Origin: Ignavibacteria bacterium
Lineage (GTDB): Bacteria; Bacteroidota; Ignavibacteria; Ignavibacteriales; Ignavibacteriaceae
Length of the DNA stretch: 43,575 nt
Reading direction: 5' to 3'
NCBI GenBank assembly: GCA_030684555.1
Contig: JAUXVN010000095.1
Span: 1 to 43,575 of the forward strand
The translations under genes and the position numbers were made by a program. The notes beneath the pieces were generated by a model that saw only the letters and a list, made by a program, of their open reading frames with translations, was not told where the DNA came from and ran no database searches. Positions 32,404-40,701 of the stretch are shown piece by piece; within the stretch, counting starts at the first letter, position 1, and each line of letters starts with the position of its first letter.

Positions 32404-34905
32404 TTAAAATCCTTTTCCGAACTGGAAGTGAAAAACCCATGACGGGTCTTTACCATCAACGGCTTTTCTATCAAAACCATAACCAAGATCAAAACCGATT
32501 AAGCCGATTGGATTAATCATTATTCTTGCACCAACTCCTGCAGATCTTCTTAGATTAAATGCAGAGGCAGTATTTAAATTTTCAAAAACATTTCCGGCTT
32601 CGGCAAAAGCAAGCAGATATAACGGCATTGGATCAAGAGTTACTGCGAACCTCAATTCCGCAGTATATCGAGCCGAAACTCTTCCACCGATAACATCAGC
32701 ATTAACATTTTTTGGACCAACGCTTCTGTCATCATAACCACGAAGAGGGGTTGTTGCGATTATTAAACCATTTCCTCCCATGTAAAAATATTCAAAAGGT
32801 TGAATTGGTGTGCCATATTTTATTTCTTCTAAATAACCAATGTCCGCCACTGTGTAAAGAGCAAGCTTGCTGCTATTGAATAATCTTTTATACCATTCAG
32901 CCTTGAATGAAATTTTATAGTAATCAACATCTCCCGGTAAAAAAGGACCGCCGGAGATTTCGCCGTCTAAAACTAATGATGAACCTGCTGATGGGAAAAT
33001 CGGATTATCAACATTTCGTCTTGAGATGGTTGCCCCCAACGTAAACTGTTGAGTTTTTCCTTCCCGATAAAAACTTGCACCATTGATAACATTATTATTT
33101 TGATATCTGAACATCCCCTGAATATAAAAATAATCATCGGGCCATTTTAATCGGCGTCCTAATCTTACAGAAGCACCGGATTGTCTTAAATCATAAATAT
33201 ATTGCTGGCGTGTATCAAAGAAATCAAAACCGATTAAAGTCGGAGTATCATATAACCATGGTTCGGTAAAACCGAGTGAAAAAGTTCTATAAATATTTCC
33301 AACACCGAACTGCCAGTTGAAACTTAAAATTTGTCCGCCGCCGAGTGAAAAAGGTTCTGCTATTGAAAAGTTTGTTAATGTAACTCCAACAGCGCCGCTA
33401 AATCCAAAACTTCCGCTATATCCAACTGAAGCATTTAAATAATCGCTTGAGCGTTCTTCTACTTTAAATGCAACACTTACGGTACTATCGTTTTCAAGTT
33501 GATAATCAACCCCTTCAACGTATAGTTTTTCAACATTAAAGTATTGAAGATTTGCAAGTTGCTGAAGACTTCTAATCATGTATGCGCGGTTGAAATAATC
33601 TCCCGGAACTGTGTAAAGTTCACGGCGAATTACTTTGTCTTTTGTTTTATCGTTTCCGCCGATGTCAACTTTACCGACTCTAAATTGATTTTTTTCAACC
33701 AACTGAATGAGAATATCGAGGGAGTCTTCGCCAACTTTTGTTTCGATTGGGTTAAGTCGGAATGTTAAATAACCGTTATCAAGATATAATGAAGAGATAT
33801 CATTTTGTCGCTCGTTTTGTCTGAGGTTTTGATTGAACTTATCATAATCAAAAACTTCACCTTTAACAAAACCGAGGCGTTCAGTCAGAAATTCACTTGT
33901 ATAAATTGTATTACCTTCCCAGGTAATATTCCGAACTTTATACTGCGGACCTTCGTGAACATAAAGATATATGTGCATATCTTTTTTATCATTAAGATAA
34001 ACGATTGAGTCTTTAATTATTTCTGCATCACGGTAACCGCTTTTCTGATAAAATTTTTGGATTAATTTTTTATCTTCATCAAATTTAACTCTGTCAAATT
34101 TAGCACTGTTCCAAAATTTCCACCAGACTTTTTCAGTTGTTTCTTTTAGTTCACTTTTTAAGTCATCATCGTCAAAGGCTTTATTTCCAACGAACTTGAT
34201 TTCTCGTACTTTTACCTGATCATTTTCTTTAATATCGAAGACGAGTAGGATTCTATCTTTAATCTTTTCGATAAGGTTAGTATTGGCTTTTTCTGTTAAA
34301 GAGTATTCATCGGAATATTCTTCTGCGAAATCACTTTTATTTCTCCAGGTAACCGTAACATCGTTTTTAGAAGTATCGGCTTTATAAAAGATAAAATATT
34401 TTGGAGAGATTTCTGCATTAAGTAAACCTTCTTCATCATACATCTTTTGAATAATCACCTTCATCCTTTGGACTTCCTGGGGTTTAAGAATTTGTCCGCG
34501 GATTAAGTTAACTTTCTTTTCGAGGTCAGATGTACTTACATCGTCATTTCCTCTGAAGATAATTTTTTCGACTCTGTTATATTCCTCAACTTTAATAAGA
34601 AGAAATACACCATCACCGATTTGCTTATCAATAACAATCTGCACATCGGAAAAAATATTAAGTGACCAGAGCTGGCGAATTGCATTAATCGTTTGATCAC
34701 CGGGAATTTGAATCTCGTCATCTATTTTTAAACCACAGTTGACGATTATAGTCCGGGCATCTGCCGAGCGATTTCCTTCTACGGAAATCCCTAAAATCTT
34801 ATACGAATTTTTTACTCCCTGTGCAGAAGCAAACGTAGTAAGGAAGAAAATGAGAGTACCAATAAAAAAGAAATTAATTAATTTATTTTGAGCGGGATGA
34901 GACAT
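32404..34905 (-). CDS. bamA: Outer-membrane protein assembly factor BamA
   Basis: BamA inserts beta-barrel proteins in the outer membrane. The 833-residue protein has a signal peptide (about 1-29, ending TFASAQG). Five POTRA domains follow (about 35-430; for example VEEYNRVEKIIFRGND and IKEIKFVGNKAFDDDDLKSELK-type strands). The C-terminal Omp85 barrel (about 480-833) has the surface-loop motif PLRGYDDRSVGP near 725 and ends in the barrel signature FHFQFGKGF. The start is put at 34905: AAAGG lies 7 bases upstream and the signal peptide then begins correctly. Longer forms add an unlikely basic leader overlapping uppS further. Even so it overlaps uppS by 23 bp. Confidence 0.95.
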   Translation of the reverse strand: MSHPAQNKLINFFFIGTLIFFLTTFASAQGVKNSYKILGISVEGNRSADARTIIVNCGLKIDDEIQIPGDQTINAIRQLWSLNIFSDVQIVIDKQIGDGVFLLIKVEEYNRVEKIIFRGNDDVSTSDLEKKVNLIRGQILKPQEVQRMKVIIQKMYDEEGLLNAEISPKYFIFYKADTSKNDVTVTWRNKSDFAEEYSDEYSLTEKANTNLIEKIKDRILLVFDIKENDQVKVREIKFVGNKAFDDDDLKSELKETTEKVWWKFWNSAKFDRVKFDEDKKLIQKFYQKSGYRDAEIIKDSIVYLNDKKDMHIYLYVHEGPQYKVRNITWEGNTIYTSEFLTERLGFVKGEVFDYDKFNQNLRQNERQNDISSLYLDNGYLTFRLNPIETKVGEDSLDILIQLVEKNQFRVGKVDIGGNDKTKDKVIRRELYTVPGDYFNRAYMIRSLQQLANLQYFNVEKLYVEGVDYQLENDSTVSVAFKVEERSSDYLNASVGYSGSFGFSGAVGVTLTNFSIAEPFSLGGGQILSFNWQFGVGNIYRTFSLGFTEPWLYDTPTLIGFDFFDTRQQYIYDLRQSGASVRLGRRLKWPDDYFYIQGMFRYQNNNVINGASFYREGKTQQFTLGATISRRNVDNPIFPSAGSSLVLDGEISGGPFLPGDVDYYKISFKAEWYKRLFNSSKLALYTVADIGYLEEIKYGTPIQPFEYFYMGGNGLIIATTPLRGYDDRSVGPKNVNADVIGGRVSARYTAELRFAVTLDPMPLYLLAFAEAGNVFENLNTASAFNLRRSAGVGARIMINPIGLIGFDLGYGFDRKAVDGKDPSWVFHFQFGKGF

Positions 34906-35695
34906 TCTTGGAGCCTTTATCATTCTTTTGAAGTTGTTCACTAACTTTACCAAATCTTCTTTCTCTTTTCTGAAAATCTTTTATTGCCTCGTAAAGATTT
35001 TTTCGTCTAAACTCAGGCCAATAAACGCTTGATATATATAATTCGGTATAAGCGATTTGCCATAAGAGGAAATTACTTATGCGGAATTCGTTTCCGGTTC
35101 TTATTAATAAATCAGGGTCGGGAAGTTCACCTGTTGTTAAATGTTTGTCGAATAATTCAGAAGTTATTTCATCTAACTCAAGCTTATTCTCTTTAACTTT
35201 TGCGGCAATATTTTTTACTGCTTCCAGAATTTCCCATCTTCCGCTGTAACTTAAAGCCAGCACCAAAGTTAACCCGGAATTATTTTTAGTTTTTTCGACT
35301 GCATCATTGAACTCGGCTTGAACTTCTGCCGGAAGAGAGGCTGTATCGCCAATTGTGGTTAGACGTACGTTATTCTTGTTGAGTTCATTTAATTCTTTTT
35401 TAAGAGTTTTTAGAAGAAGTCTCATTAATGTAGAAACTTCCTCTTTTGGTCTTTTCCAATTTTCAGTTGAAAAAGTATAAAGAGTTAAATATTTTACACC
35501 TATCTGTGCACTCGCCTCAACAATATCACGAACCGAATCAACACCAACTTTATGTCCTGCATAACGAGGGAAGCCTTTACTTCGCGCCCATCTCCCGTTA
35601 CCATCCATTATTATTGCTATATGGCGGGGAATTTCCCCCGATTCTTTCAATAAATTTTGGGATTGTTGATCGTCTTCTATTTTTGCTTTTGTCAA
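34883..35695 (-). CDS. uppS: Undecaprenyl diphosphate synthase
   Basis: UppS (cis-prenyltransferase) makes the C55 lipid carrier used for peptidoglycan, O-antigen and other glycans. The 270-residue protein has PRHIAIIMDGNGRWA (23-37) with catalytic Asp31. GHKVGVDSVRDI follows, then LTLYTFSTENWKRP. Near the end come LPDPDLLIRTGNEFRISNFLLWQ, with the substrate-binding arginine and serine, and YTELYISSVYWPEF. The start is TTG at 35693-35695; no ATG lies before the conserved core. An AAGGA lies about 15 bases upstream. The last 23 bp overlap bamA. It supplies the carrier for the glycan locus to the left (inference). Confidence 0.95.
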   Translation of the reverse strand: MTKAKIEDDQQSQNLLKESGEIPRHIAIIMDGNGRWARSKGFPRYAGHKVGVDSVRDIVEASAQIGVKYLTLYTFSTENWKRPKEEVSTLMRLLLKTLKKELNELNKNNVRLTTIGDTASLPAEVQAEFNDAVEKTKNNSGLTLVLALSYSGRWEILEAVKNIAAKVKENKLELDEITSELFDKHLTTGELPDPDLLIRTGNEFRISNFLLWQIAYTELYISSVYWPEFRRKNLYEAIKDFQKRERRFGKVSEQLQKNDKGSKNVSSRSK

Positions 35696-35877
35696 AGCTC
35701 TATTTTTTCCTTCAAATAATAACCGAATTACCTTTGTGTTATAAACTCATGCAAAGTAGATAGAATTTTCTACAGTACAAAATTTAGAAAAGAAAGTTAA
35801 GCATTCTGACTAAATTAATGAAAGGAAAAAATATATACTACAAAGAGTTAGGGCATTTCTTTAAGACTCTTTTTTAA

Positions 35878-36531
35878 TCAATTACTTTTCTTTTCAAACA
35901 CAAAAAGTAGATGATTGAAGATAAATTCTTGTTTCAACTCAATTGATGAGAGAAGTGATAAACCACCATTTTCAAATAAGTTTATATATTCTTCTTTATT
36001 TAGTTGATGGGGATGAAGAATATCCCCGGGAATTTTCTGAAATATTTCTTTTAAGAAATTATAATTATGAGCGTCAACAGTAACTATCATTTTTCCGCCG
36101 TAGTTCAAAGAGGCGCACAAATTTTGAACTGCAATTTTAATCTGCGAAACATGATTAATTACATTCATGCAAAAAATTAGATCGAATTTTTTTTTTTGAA
36201 TATAAAGCTCTAACGGAGATTCAATAAACTCAACATTCGGATAAAAGTCTTTACTGAAAACCTTTAACTCTTGATAACGATTTAATATTGGATCAACGGC
36301 TGTAACTTGTTGTTCGGTAAAAATCATATAAATACCGGATGGTCCGCAACCCGCATCTAGGATTTTAGTTTTTGGTGATAGGGTTACATAGTCCTCTATT
36401 TTAGAAAACAAATTTGTCCAGTATTCTTTTTTTTTGATAAGATAGTTTTGGGTATCTTTTTTATGAAGATAGTTTTTCCACCAAAAGTATTCGAAAAACT
36501 GTGCGGTCTTCCAACGGATTGATTTATTCAT
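35878..36531 (-). CDS. Class I SAM-dependent methyltransferase
   Basis: A 217-residue predicted methyltransferase of unknown substrate. The SAM loop is KILDAGCGPSGIYMIF (56-71), the acidic residue follows in VTAVDPILNRY, and FDLIFCMNVINHVSQI (about 116-131) resembles the Methyltransf_11/23 groups, with N-H in place of the usual E-H. The N-terminal 45 residues form a charged, aromatic-rich helix region. It starts 8 bp inside the end of the upstream GNAT gene, so the two form an operon. It stands apart from the glycan locus and no partner gene hints at its job. Confidence 0.78.
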   Translation of the reverse strand: MNKSIRWKTAQFFEYFWWKNYLHKKDTQNYLIKKKEYWTNLFSKIEDYVTLSPKTKILDAGCGPSGIYMIFTEQQVTAVDPILNRYQELKVFSKDFYPNVEFIESPLELYIQKKKFDLIFCMNVINHVSQIKIAVQNLCASLNYGGKMIVTVDAHNYNFLKEIFQKIPGDILHPHQLNKEEYINLFENGGLSLLSSIELKQEFIFNHLLFVFEKKSN

Positions 36532-36970
36532 TAAAATTCATTTCCGGTTTTTTGATCATATATTTTTCGGGTTCGTTTAATGAAGTAAAACCAAATTTTT
36601 CATACAAGCTGTGAGCATCCTTAGTTGCAAGCATCCACCGGGCTTTTTGAAGTTTCGGGTGCTCCATAATTGTTTTGATCAGCCATTTGCAAAGACCTTT
36701 GCCCCGCCATTCTTCAAGAATAAAAACATCAGCGAGATAAGCGAAACGCGAGTAATCGGTAATTACACGAGCAAACCCGATCTGATTTTCATCTTCAAAT
36801 AATCCGAAGCAGAGGGAATTATTTATTGATTCTATTATTTGTTCAGCCGGAGTTTCCGATGCCCAATATGAACGATGTAAATAACTCAAAATTAGATCGA
36901 TCTTAAGTTTAGCTTTCTCTGTCGATATTATGAATTTTTTGTTCTCTGAAATTAGTATTTTGTCTTCCAT
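36524..36970 (-). CDS. GNAT-family N-acetyltransferase
   Basis: A 148-residue GCN5-related acetyltransferase. ENQIGFARVITDYSRFAYLADVFILEEWRGKGLCKWLI contains the beta4 strand and the acetyl-CoA binding loop (R/Q-x-x-G-x-G/A, here WRGKGL at 88-93). SLYEKFGFTSL (121-131) is the conserved C-terminal motif, with Tyr123 as possible general acid. Single-domain, cytoplasmic, substrate unknown. A TAnnTTTG-type box lies at 36993-37000 about 25 bp upstream. It overlaps the next methyltransferase gene by 8 bp. Confidence 0.9.
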   Translation of the reverse strand: MEDKILISENKKFIISTEKAKLKIDLILSYLHRSYWASETPAEQIIESINNSLCFGLFEDENQIGFARVITDYSRFAYLADVFILEEWRGKGLCKWLIKTIMEHPKLQKARWMLATKDAHSLYEKFGFTSLNEPEKYMIKKPEMNFNE

Positions 36971-36992
36971 ATGTAATCTTAAATTTAGAATT

Positions 36993-37000
36993 CAAAAATA
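36993..37000 (-). promoter_or_regulatory. Possible Bacteroidota-type -7 box for the GNAT operon
   Basis: On the minus strand TATTTTTG matches TAnnTTTG exactly, 22 bp before the GNAT start. No TTTG is found at the right distance upstream, so the assignment is weak. Confidence 0.3.
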
Positions 37001-37112
37001 AATCTTTTTCAAGGTGAATAATACTTTAAAATTATATTTTAACTGAAATCATTTTTTAGTTACTTTCATTGCCCGATTAATATAATTTTATGAGAGATTA
37101 AACTCAATTTTT

Positions 37113-37529
37113 ATGAATAATAATTTTATCTCTGAAGTTAAAAATAGTATCCCTGCCATAGCTGATTGCAGGGTGGAATTATTAAAGTTTGGAAGAAAAA
37201 ACAAACTCTCAAAAGAGTGCTTGTTCGGACTTGTTCTTGCAGTCGATGAACTGCTTATGAATATCGTTTTATATGGTTATAAGGATGATAGAGAACATAG
37301 TATCTTTTTAGAAATTAAAATTGACGGTGAGAATATTTATGTGCAAATTGTGGATGACGGTATTCCTTTTAATCCGCAAAGTGCACCGTCGCCGGATATA
37401 AATACTCCGGTTGAAACAAGAACGCCGGGAGGACTCGGAATTTTTCTTGCCAAAAATTATGTAAATTCAATTGATTACGTTTTTTCCGAAGGGAAAAACA
37501 GATTAAAGCTGCATAAGTTTGTATGTTAA
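37113..37529 (+). CDS. RsbW-like anti-sigma factor / serine kinase (HATPase)
   Basis: A 138-residue single-domain GHKL ATPase of the RsbW/SpoIIAB class, which binds a sigma factor and phosphorylates an STAS partner. The N-box is LAVDELLMNIVLYGY (48-62), G1 is VDDGIPFNP, and G2 is TPGGLGIFLAKN (about 109-120). No other domain is attached. Its partner is encoded 30 bp downstream. No PP2C phosphatase or sigma gene lies next to the pair, so either the module acts on partners encoded elsewhere or the target is not a sigma factor. TAATTTTA at 37083-37090 could be a weak -7 box. Confidence 0.88.
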   Translation: MNNNFISEVKNSIPAIADCRVELLKFGRKNKLSKECLFGLVLAVDELLMNIVLYGYKDDREHSIFLEIKIDGENIYVQIVDDGIPFNPQSAPSPDINTPVETRTPGGLGIFLAKNYVNSIDYVFSEGKNRLKLHKFVC

Positions 37530-37559
37530 TGTCAGAATCTCTAAAAAAGGAGAATGAAT

Positions 37560-37892
37560 ATGAAAATTATTGTTTCTAAAGAACCCAATTATACTTTATT
37601 TGAACTTAATGGGAACCTCGATTTAATTGCATCTGAAATTTTTGAAAAAAATGTGGAGGCTATCATTTCAGAAGAAGCAGTTAATTTATTAATCGATTTT
37701 ACAAATGTTGACTTTGTTAATAGTGCCGGATTACGCGGACTTTTCATTGCTTCAAATAAATTAAAATTGACAAACGGCAAATTGGTAATTTTTTCGCTTC
37801 AACCTCAGGTCAATGAAATATTTATTATTACAGGTTTCAATCAAGCATTGAATGTATTAGACACTAAAGCTGAAGCGATAGAAAGCATTTAA
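37560..37892 (+). CDS. STAS-domain anti-sigma factor antagonist (RsbV-like)
   Basis: A 110-residue STAS protein expected to be the substrate and antagonist of the RsbW-like kinase encoded just upstream. The phosphorylation site is Ser55 in VDFVNSAGLRGLF, matching the D-x-S-G-L type motif of RsbV/SpoIIAA (here N-S-A-G-L). LFELNGNLDLIAS is the first strand pair, and the C-terminal FNQALNVLDTKAEAI fits the final helix. The start at 37560 is chosen because AAAAGGAG (37545-37552) is 7 bases upstream; an ATG at 37554 would be too close to it. Ends 3 bp before the convergent DinB-like gene. Confidence 0.9.
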   Translation: MKIIVSKEPNYTLFELNGNLDLIASEIFEKNVEAIISEEAVNLLIDFTNVDFVNSAGLRGLFIASNKLKLTNGKLVIFSLQPQVNEIFIITGFNQALNVLDTKAEAIESI

Positions 37893-37895
37893 GAG

Positions 37896-38390
37896 TTATA
37901 CTTGCGGAGTCATTCCGTAGGATTGCCATTCTTCGAAACTTGGTCCGTAAATGCCGGGAACTTTTAATCCCGCTTGTCTCATCAAAACCGTCATCTGTGC
38001 GCGGTGATGAATTTCATGTTTTACAAGTGAAACAAGAACATCTCTCTTAGCCCACTCTTCACCATACATATTTACTTTGTCGTTTAACTCTTCATCTTTC
38101 CAGTTTGCTGATAATGCGGGGGCAACAGATTTAGCCGCTTTTTTGTATTCATCCACAAGTGCTGCGGCTGAAAATTTATTTTCTTCTTCAGAAACAAATG
38201 CTTTTACTCCGGCATGAGATAACATTTCACCAATAGTTTCAACAAGATGCCAGCCGAGTCTTCCCAACGCTCTACCGTTTGGTGTAACTTTTTGATTAAG
38301 TGATTCGTCACTTAACGCTTCGAAAATTTTGATTGTGAAGCCGCTCTCGCGTTCCCAATCTTCAGTAAATGATTTTATTGTGTTGTACAT
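37896..38390 (-). CDS. DinB-like four-helix-bundle protein
   Basis: A 164-residue DinB/YfiT-superfamily protein, predicted metal-binding. The three-histidine pattern is visible: His48 in LGWHLVETI, and His125 and His129 (with His128) in VKHEIHHRAQMTVLMRQ. The C-terminus KVPGIYGPSFEEW is typical of the PF05163-like group. Members act as thiol transferases or metal-dependent hydrolases in bacillithiol or mycothiol chemistry, or have no known function; no further prediction is justified. AAGG lies 9 bases before the ATG. Convergent with the RsbV-like gene. Confidence 0.88.
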   Translation of the reverse strand: MYNTIKSFTEDWERESGFTIKIFEALSDESLNQKVTPNGRALGRLGWHLVETIGEMLSHAGVKAFVSEEENKFSAAALVDEYKKAAKSVAPALSANWKDEELNDKVNMYGEEWAKRDVLVSLVKHEIHHRAQMTVLMRQAGLKVPGIYGPSFEEWQSYGMTPQV

Positions 38391-38482
38391 ATTCGCCTTA
38401 ATAATTTTGTGAATTGATGAACAAAAATTAGAAATATTATTCTAAATAAACCCAATTTATTACGATGTCAAATAACCAAGCG

Positions 38483-39214
38483 CTATTCTATTCTAAAGCC
38501 AAAAACAAACACCGCTCTTTTTTCTGCCGGATTTATTGTAAATGTTCCACGAAAAGGAATGATAAACTCATCACTTATTTTTAATTTTTTTATTGCGGTG
38601 AATCCAATATTATTTATTCCTCTTTTTATCGGTTTCGCAGGGTCTGAAGCATACCAACCCGATTTTTCAGAAAGTAAAGTTCCGATATAAAAAATACAGT
38701 TATATTCATTTATGGGGAATCTGTAACCTATTTCTAAATAAGCAGCATTTTCGGGATCGTTATAAACATCAACGGAGGCAAAAATCCTTAATGGAAATTT
38801 TTGAGGTCCCTCATAAGTGATATTCGTTTCCAATACATGAGCACCGAAACCATTATCTTTATAGTTGAAGAAGTGATAATCGTGATCGCTGGAGGGAAGT
38901 AGTGAGGGATAAAAATCAACAAACATCGGAGAAAAAGTTCCAATGGGAGTTTTAATATGATAGCTTAAATAAGTAACAAATGAAGAACCGGAAGTTACAA
39001 GTGTTTGCGAACCGATTACACTAAGTTCTAAATTCTTCCAGGTAAACGAACCGAATGGTTGTATTACCGGTCGCCCTTGTAAAACCGCACCTCTCCAAAC
39101 ATACGAGGAAAGAAAATCGGCACTGAGTGAAAAGGAGAAATCGTTTTGGGATTGAGAAAAAGCCGGAAAAGAAAAGCAATAAACAGATAATAAAATCAAT
39201 AGTGATTTGCGCAT
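38483..39214 (-). CDS. Outer-membrane beta-barrel, TorF-like putative porin
   Basis: A 243-residue exported protein with a signal peptide of about 20 residues ending FPAFSQS. ADFLSSYVWRGAVLQGRPVIQP, just after the signal, is typical of TorF/Gcw_chp barrels (a strand with the S-x-Y-x-(W/F)-RG motif). The remaining sequence alternates aromatic and polar residues in about ten strands and ends in an aromatic C-terminal strand (VFVFGFRIE). The start at 39214 is preferred because GGGAG (39219-39223) lies 5 bases upstream; an ATG 12 bp earlier lies before this site. It may allow diffusion of small solutes. A terminator separates it from rseP upstream. Confidence 0.7.
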   Translation of the reverse strand: MRKSLLILLSVYCFSFPAFSQSQNDFSFSLSADFLSSYVWRGAVLQGRPVIQPFGSFTWKNLELSVIGSQTLVTSGSSFVTYLSYHIKTPIGTFSPMFVDFYPSLLPSSDHDYHFFNYKDNGFGAHVLETNITYEGPQKFPLRIFASVDVYNDPENAAYLEIGYRFPINEYNCIFYIGTLLSEKSGWYASDPAKPIKRGINNIGFTAIKKLKISDEFIIPFRGTFTINPAEKRAVFVFGFRIE

Positions 39215-39263
39215 CTCAACTCCCATAAAATAATGTTTAAATTTCTAATCGATTTAAAACCAA

Positions 39264-39292
39264 AACGGAGACTCAATTTTTGAATCTCCGTT
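39264..39292 (-). terminator. Rho-independent terminator after rseP
   Basis: On the minus strand AACGGAGA pairs with TCTCCGTT, extended by three pairs after one mismatch, with a 5-base loop, followed by TTGGTTTT. It lies 32 bp downstream of the rseP stop. Confidence 0.65.
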
Positions 39293-39323
39293 ATAATTTA
39301 AATAATCATTTTCAAAATTGCTT

Positions 39324-40682
39324 TTACAAGCCAAGGAAATCGTTATAAATAATAAACGCCATCAGCAGTAACAGTAAAGCTAAACCTGTGTTTTGAATAA
39401 CAATTTTAACTTTAATCGGGATTTCCCTTTTCATTATTCCTTCAATTAAAATTATCACAAGATGACCACCGTCTAAAACAGGGAAAGGGAGAATGTTTAA
39501 TATTGCGAGACTTAAGCTAAGCAGACCAAGAAACATCATAAAACTTGCAAAACCTGAATCGGCTGATTTAGCGGCAAATTGTGCAATCTTGATCGGTCCG
39601 CCGAATGCTTTACCGAATTCAACATCACCTGTAATTACACGTTTCATCATAACAAAAGTTAATTCGGTCATGCGTGATATATCTTTGGTGCCAAGTATAA
39701 ACGATTCAAAAAATCCGTGAGTTACTCTTTCCGTTTCACCCATAAAAGCATAACCGGCTAAAGCAATTCCAATTTTTCCATCTTTGCCGGGAACTACGCT
39801 GAGTGTAACTGTATCTTTATCTCGAAGAAGTGCGATGTTAATTGCTTTTTCTTTTGATTCAGAAATAATTTTTATTGTTTGTGGAATTGTATAAATGTCA
39901 GTTGAATTTATACTCAAAATAATATCGTTTGCTTTTATCCCTGCAGAATCAGCGCGGTTATCTTTCATCACATCGCCTATTACAGGTTTTAAATCCTCTA
40001 CCAATAAGAATAAAACTTGAGATTCATCGGAAGGGACTCGCGACTTCGGAACAAAAACTTCAACTTGTTGATTAAACCGCTCAACTTTTACTTTAAGATC
40101 ACGCCCCATATTATCAATAAACATTTGATTGCGAACATCTTCCCAATAGGTAACTTTTTGTCCGTTTACTTCAACAATTTTATCACCGGATTTAAATCCA
40201 ACTGAATCAGCAAGGCTTTGTTCATCAACCATTCCGAGTACGGTTGATTTGGTAAGACTTTTTCCGTAAAAGAAATTAGAACCCCAGAAAATTAATAGTG
40301 AAAGAATAAGGTTCATCAAAACACCAGCGGTGATAACAAATACTTTTTTTGATGTTGATTTCGATCTGAATTCATAAGGCTGCGGAGCTTTATTTGCAAA
40401 CTCGGTATCCATACTTTCGTCAACCATTCCGGCGATTTTCACATAACCACCAAGCGGAAGCAGGCATAAACGATAATCAGTATTTCCTTCGCCGTCAAAA
40501 TCTTTGGCGAGTTCTCCGAAGGTGAAACCTGTTAACTTGTTGTATCCTAATAAACGAAATCCAAAACCGATTGCAAATGCATCAACTCTCATTCCGCTTA
40601 ACTTAGCAGCGGCAAAATGTCCGAACTCATGAACAAAAACTAAAATTCCGATTGTAATTATAAAATAAATAACTTCTTGCAT
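39324..40682 (-). CDS. rseP: Site-2 protease RseP (M50 family)
   Basis: An inner-membrane intramembrane zinc protease that cleaves anti-sigma factors and remnant signal peptides. The 452-residue protein has HEFGH (His18, Glu19, His22) in the first helix and the third zinc ligand Asp404 in LPFPVLDGGHL near the C-terminus. It has a periplasmic region with two PDZ-like segments (around 140-215 and 225-305). The rest gives about four helices. GYVKIAGMVDES near 84-95 is the membrane-reentrant strand. Size agrees with E. coli RseP (450). It lies 19 bp after dxr on the same strand, so the two are co-transcribed, an arrangement seen in many genomes. Confidence 0.95.
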   Translation of the reverse strand: MQEVIYFIITIGILVFVHEFGHFAAAKLSGMRVDAFAIGFGFRLLGYNKLTGFTFGELAKDFDGEGNTDYRLCLLPLGGYVKIAGMVDESMDTEFANKAPQPYEFRSKSTSKKVFVITAGVLMNLILSLLIFWGSNFFYGKSLTKSTVLGMVDEQSLADSVGFKSGDKIVEVNGQKVTYWEDVRNQMFIDNMGRDLKVKVERFNQQVEVFVPKSRVPSDESQVLFLLVEDLKPVIGDVMKDNRADSAGIKANDIILSINSTDIYTIPQTIKIISESKEKAINIALLRDKDTVTLSVVPGKDGKIGIALAGYAFMGETERVTHGFFESFILGTKDISRMTELTFVMMKRVITGDVEFGKAFGGPIKIAQFAAKSADSGFASFMMFLGLLSLSLAILNILPFPVLDGGHLVIILIEGIMKREIPIKVKIVIQNTGLALLLLLMAFIIYNDFLGL

Positions 40683-40701
40683 AAAAGATTGATTCTCCTT
40701 T

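Noticed and set aside
35842-35872. AAAGAGT / ACTCTTT hairpin after the methyltransferase gene
   Set aside because: Seven base pairs, a 17-base loop and no T-run on the coding (minus) strand.
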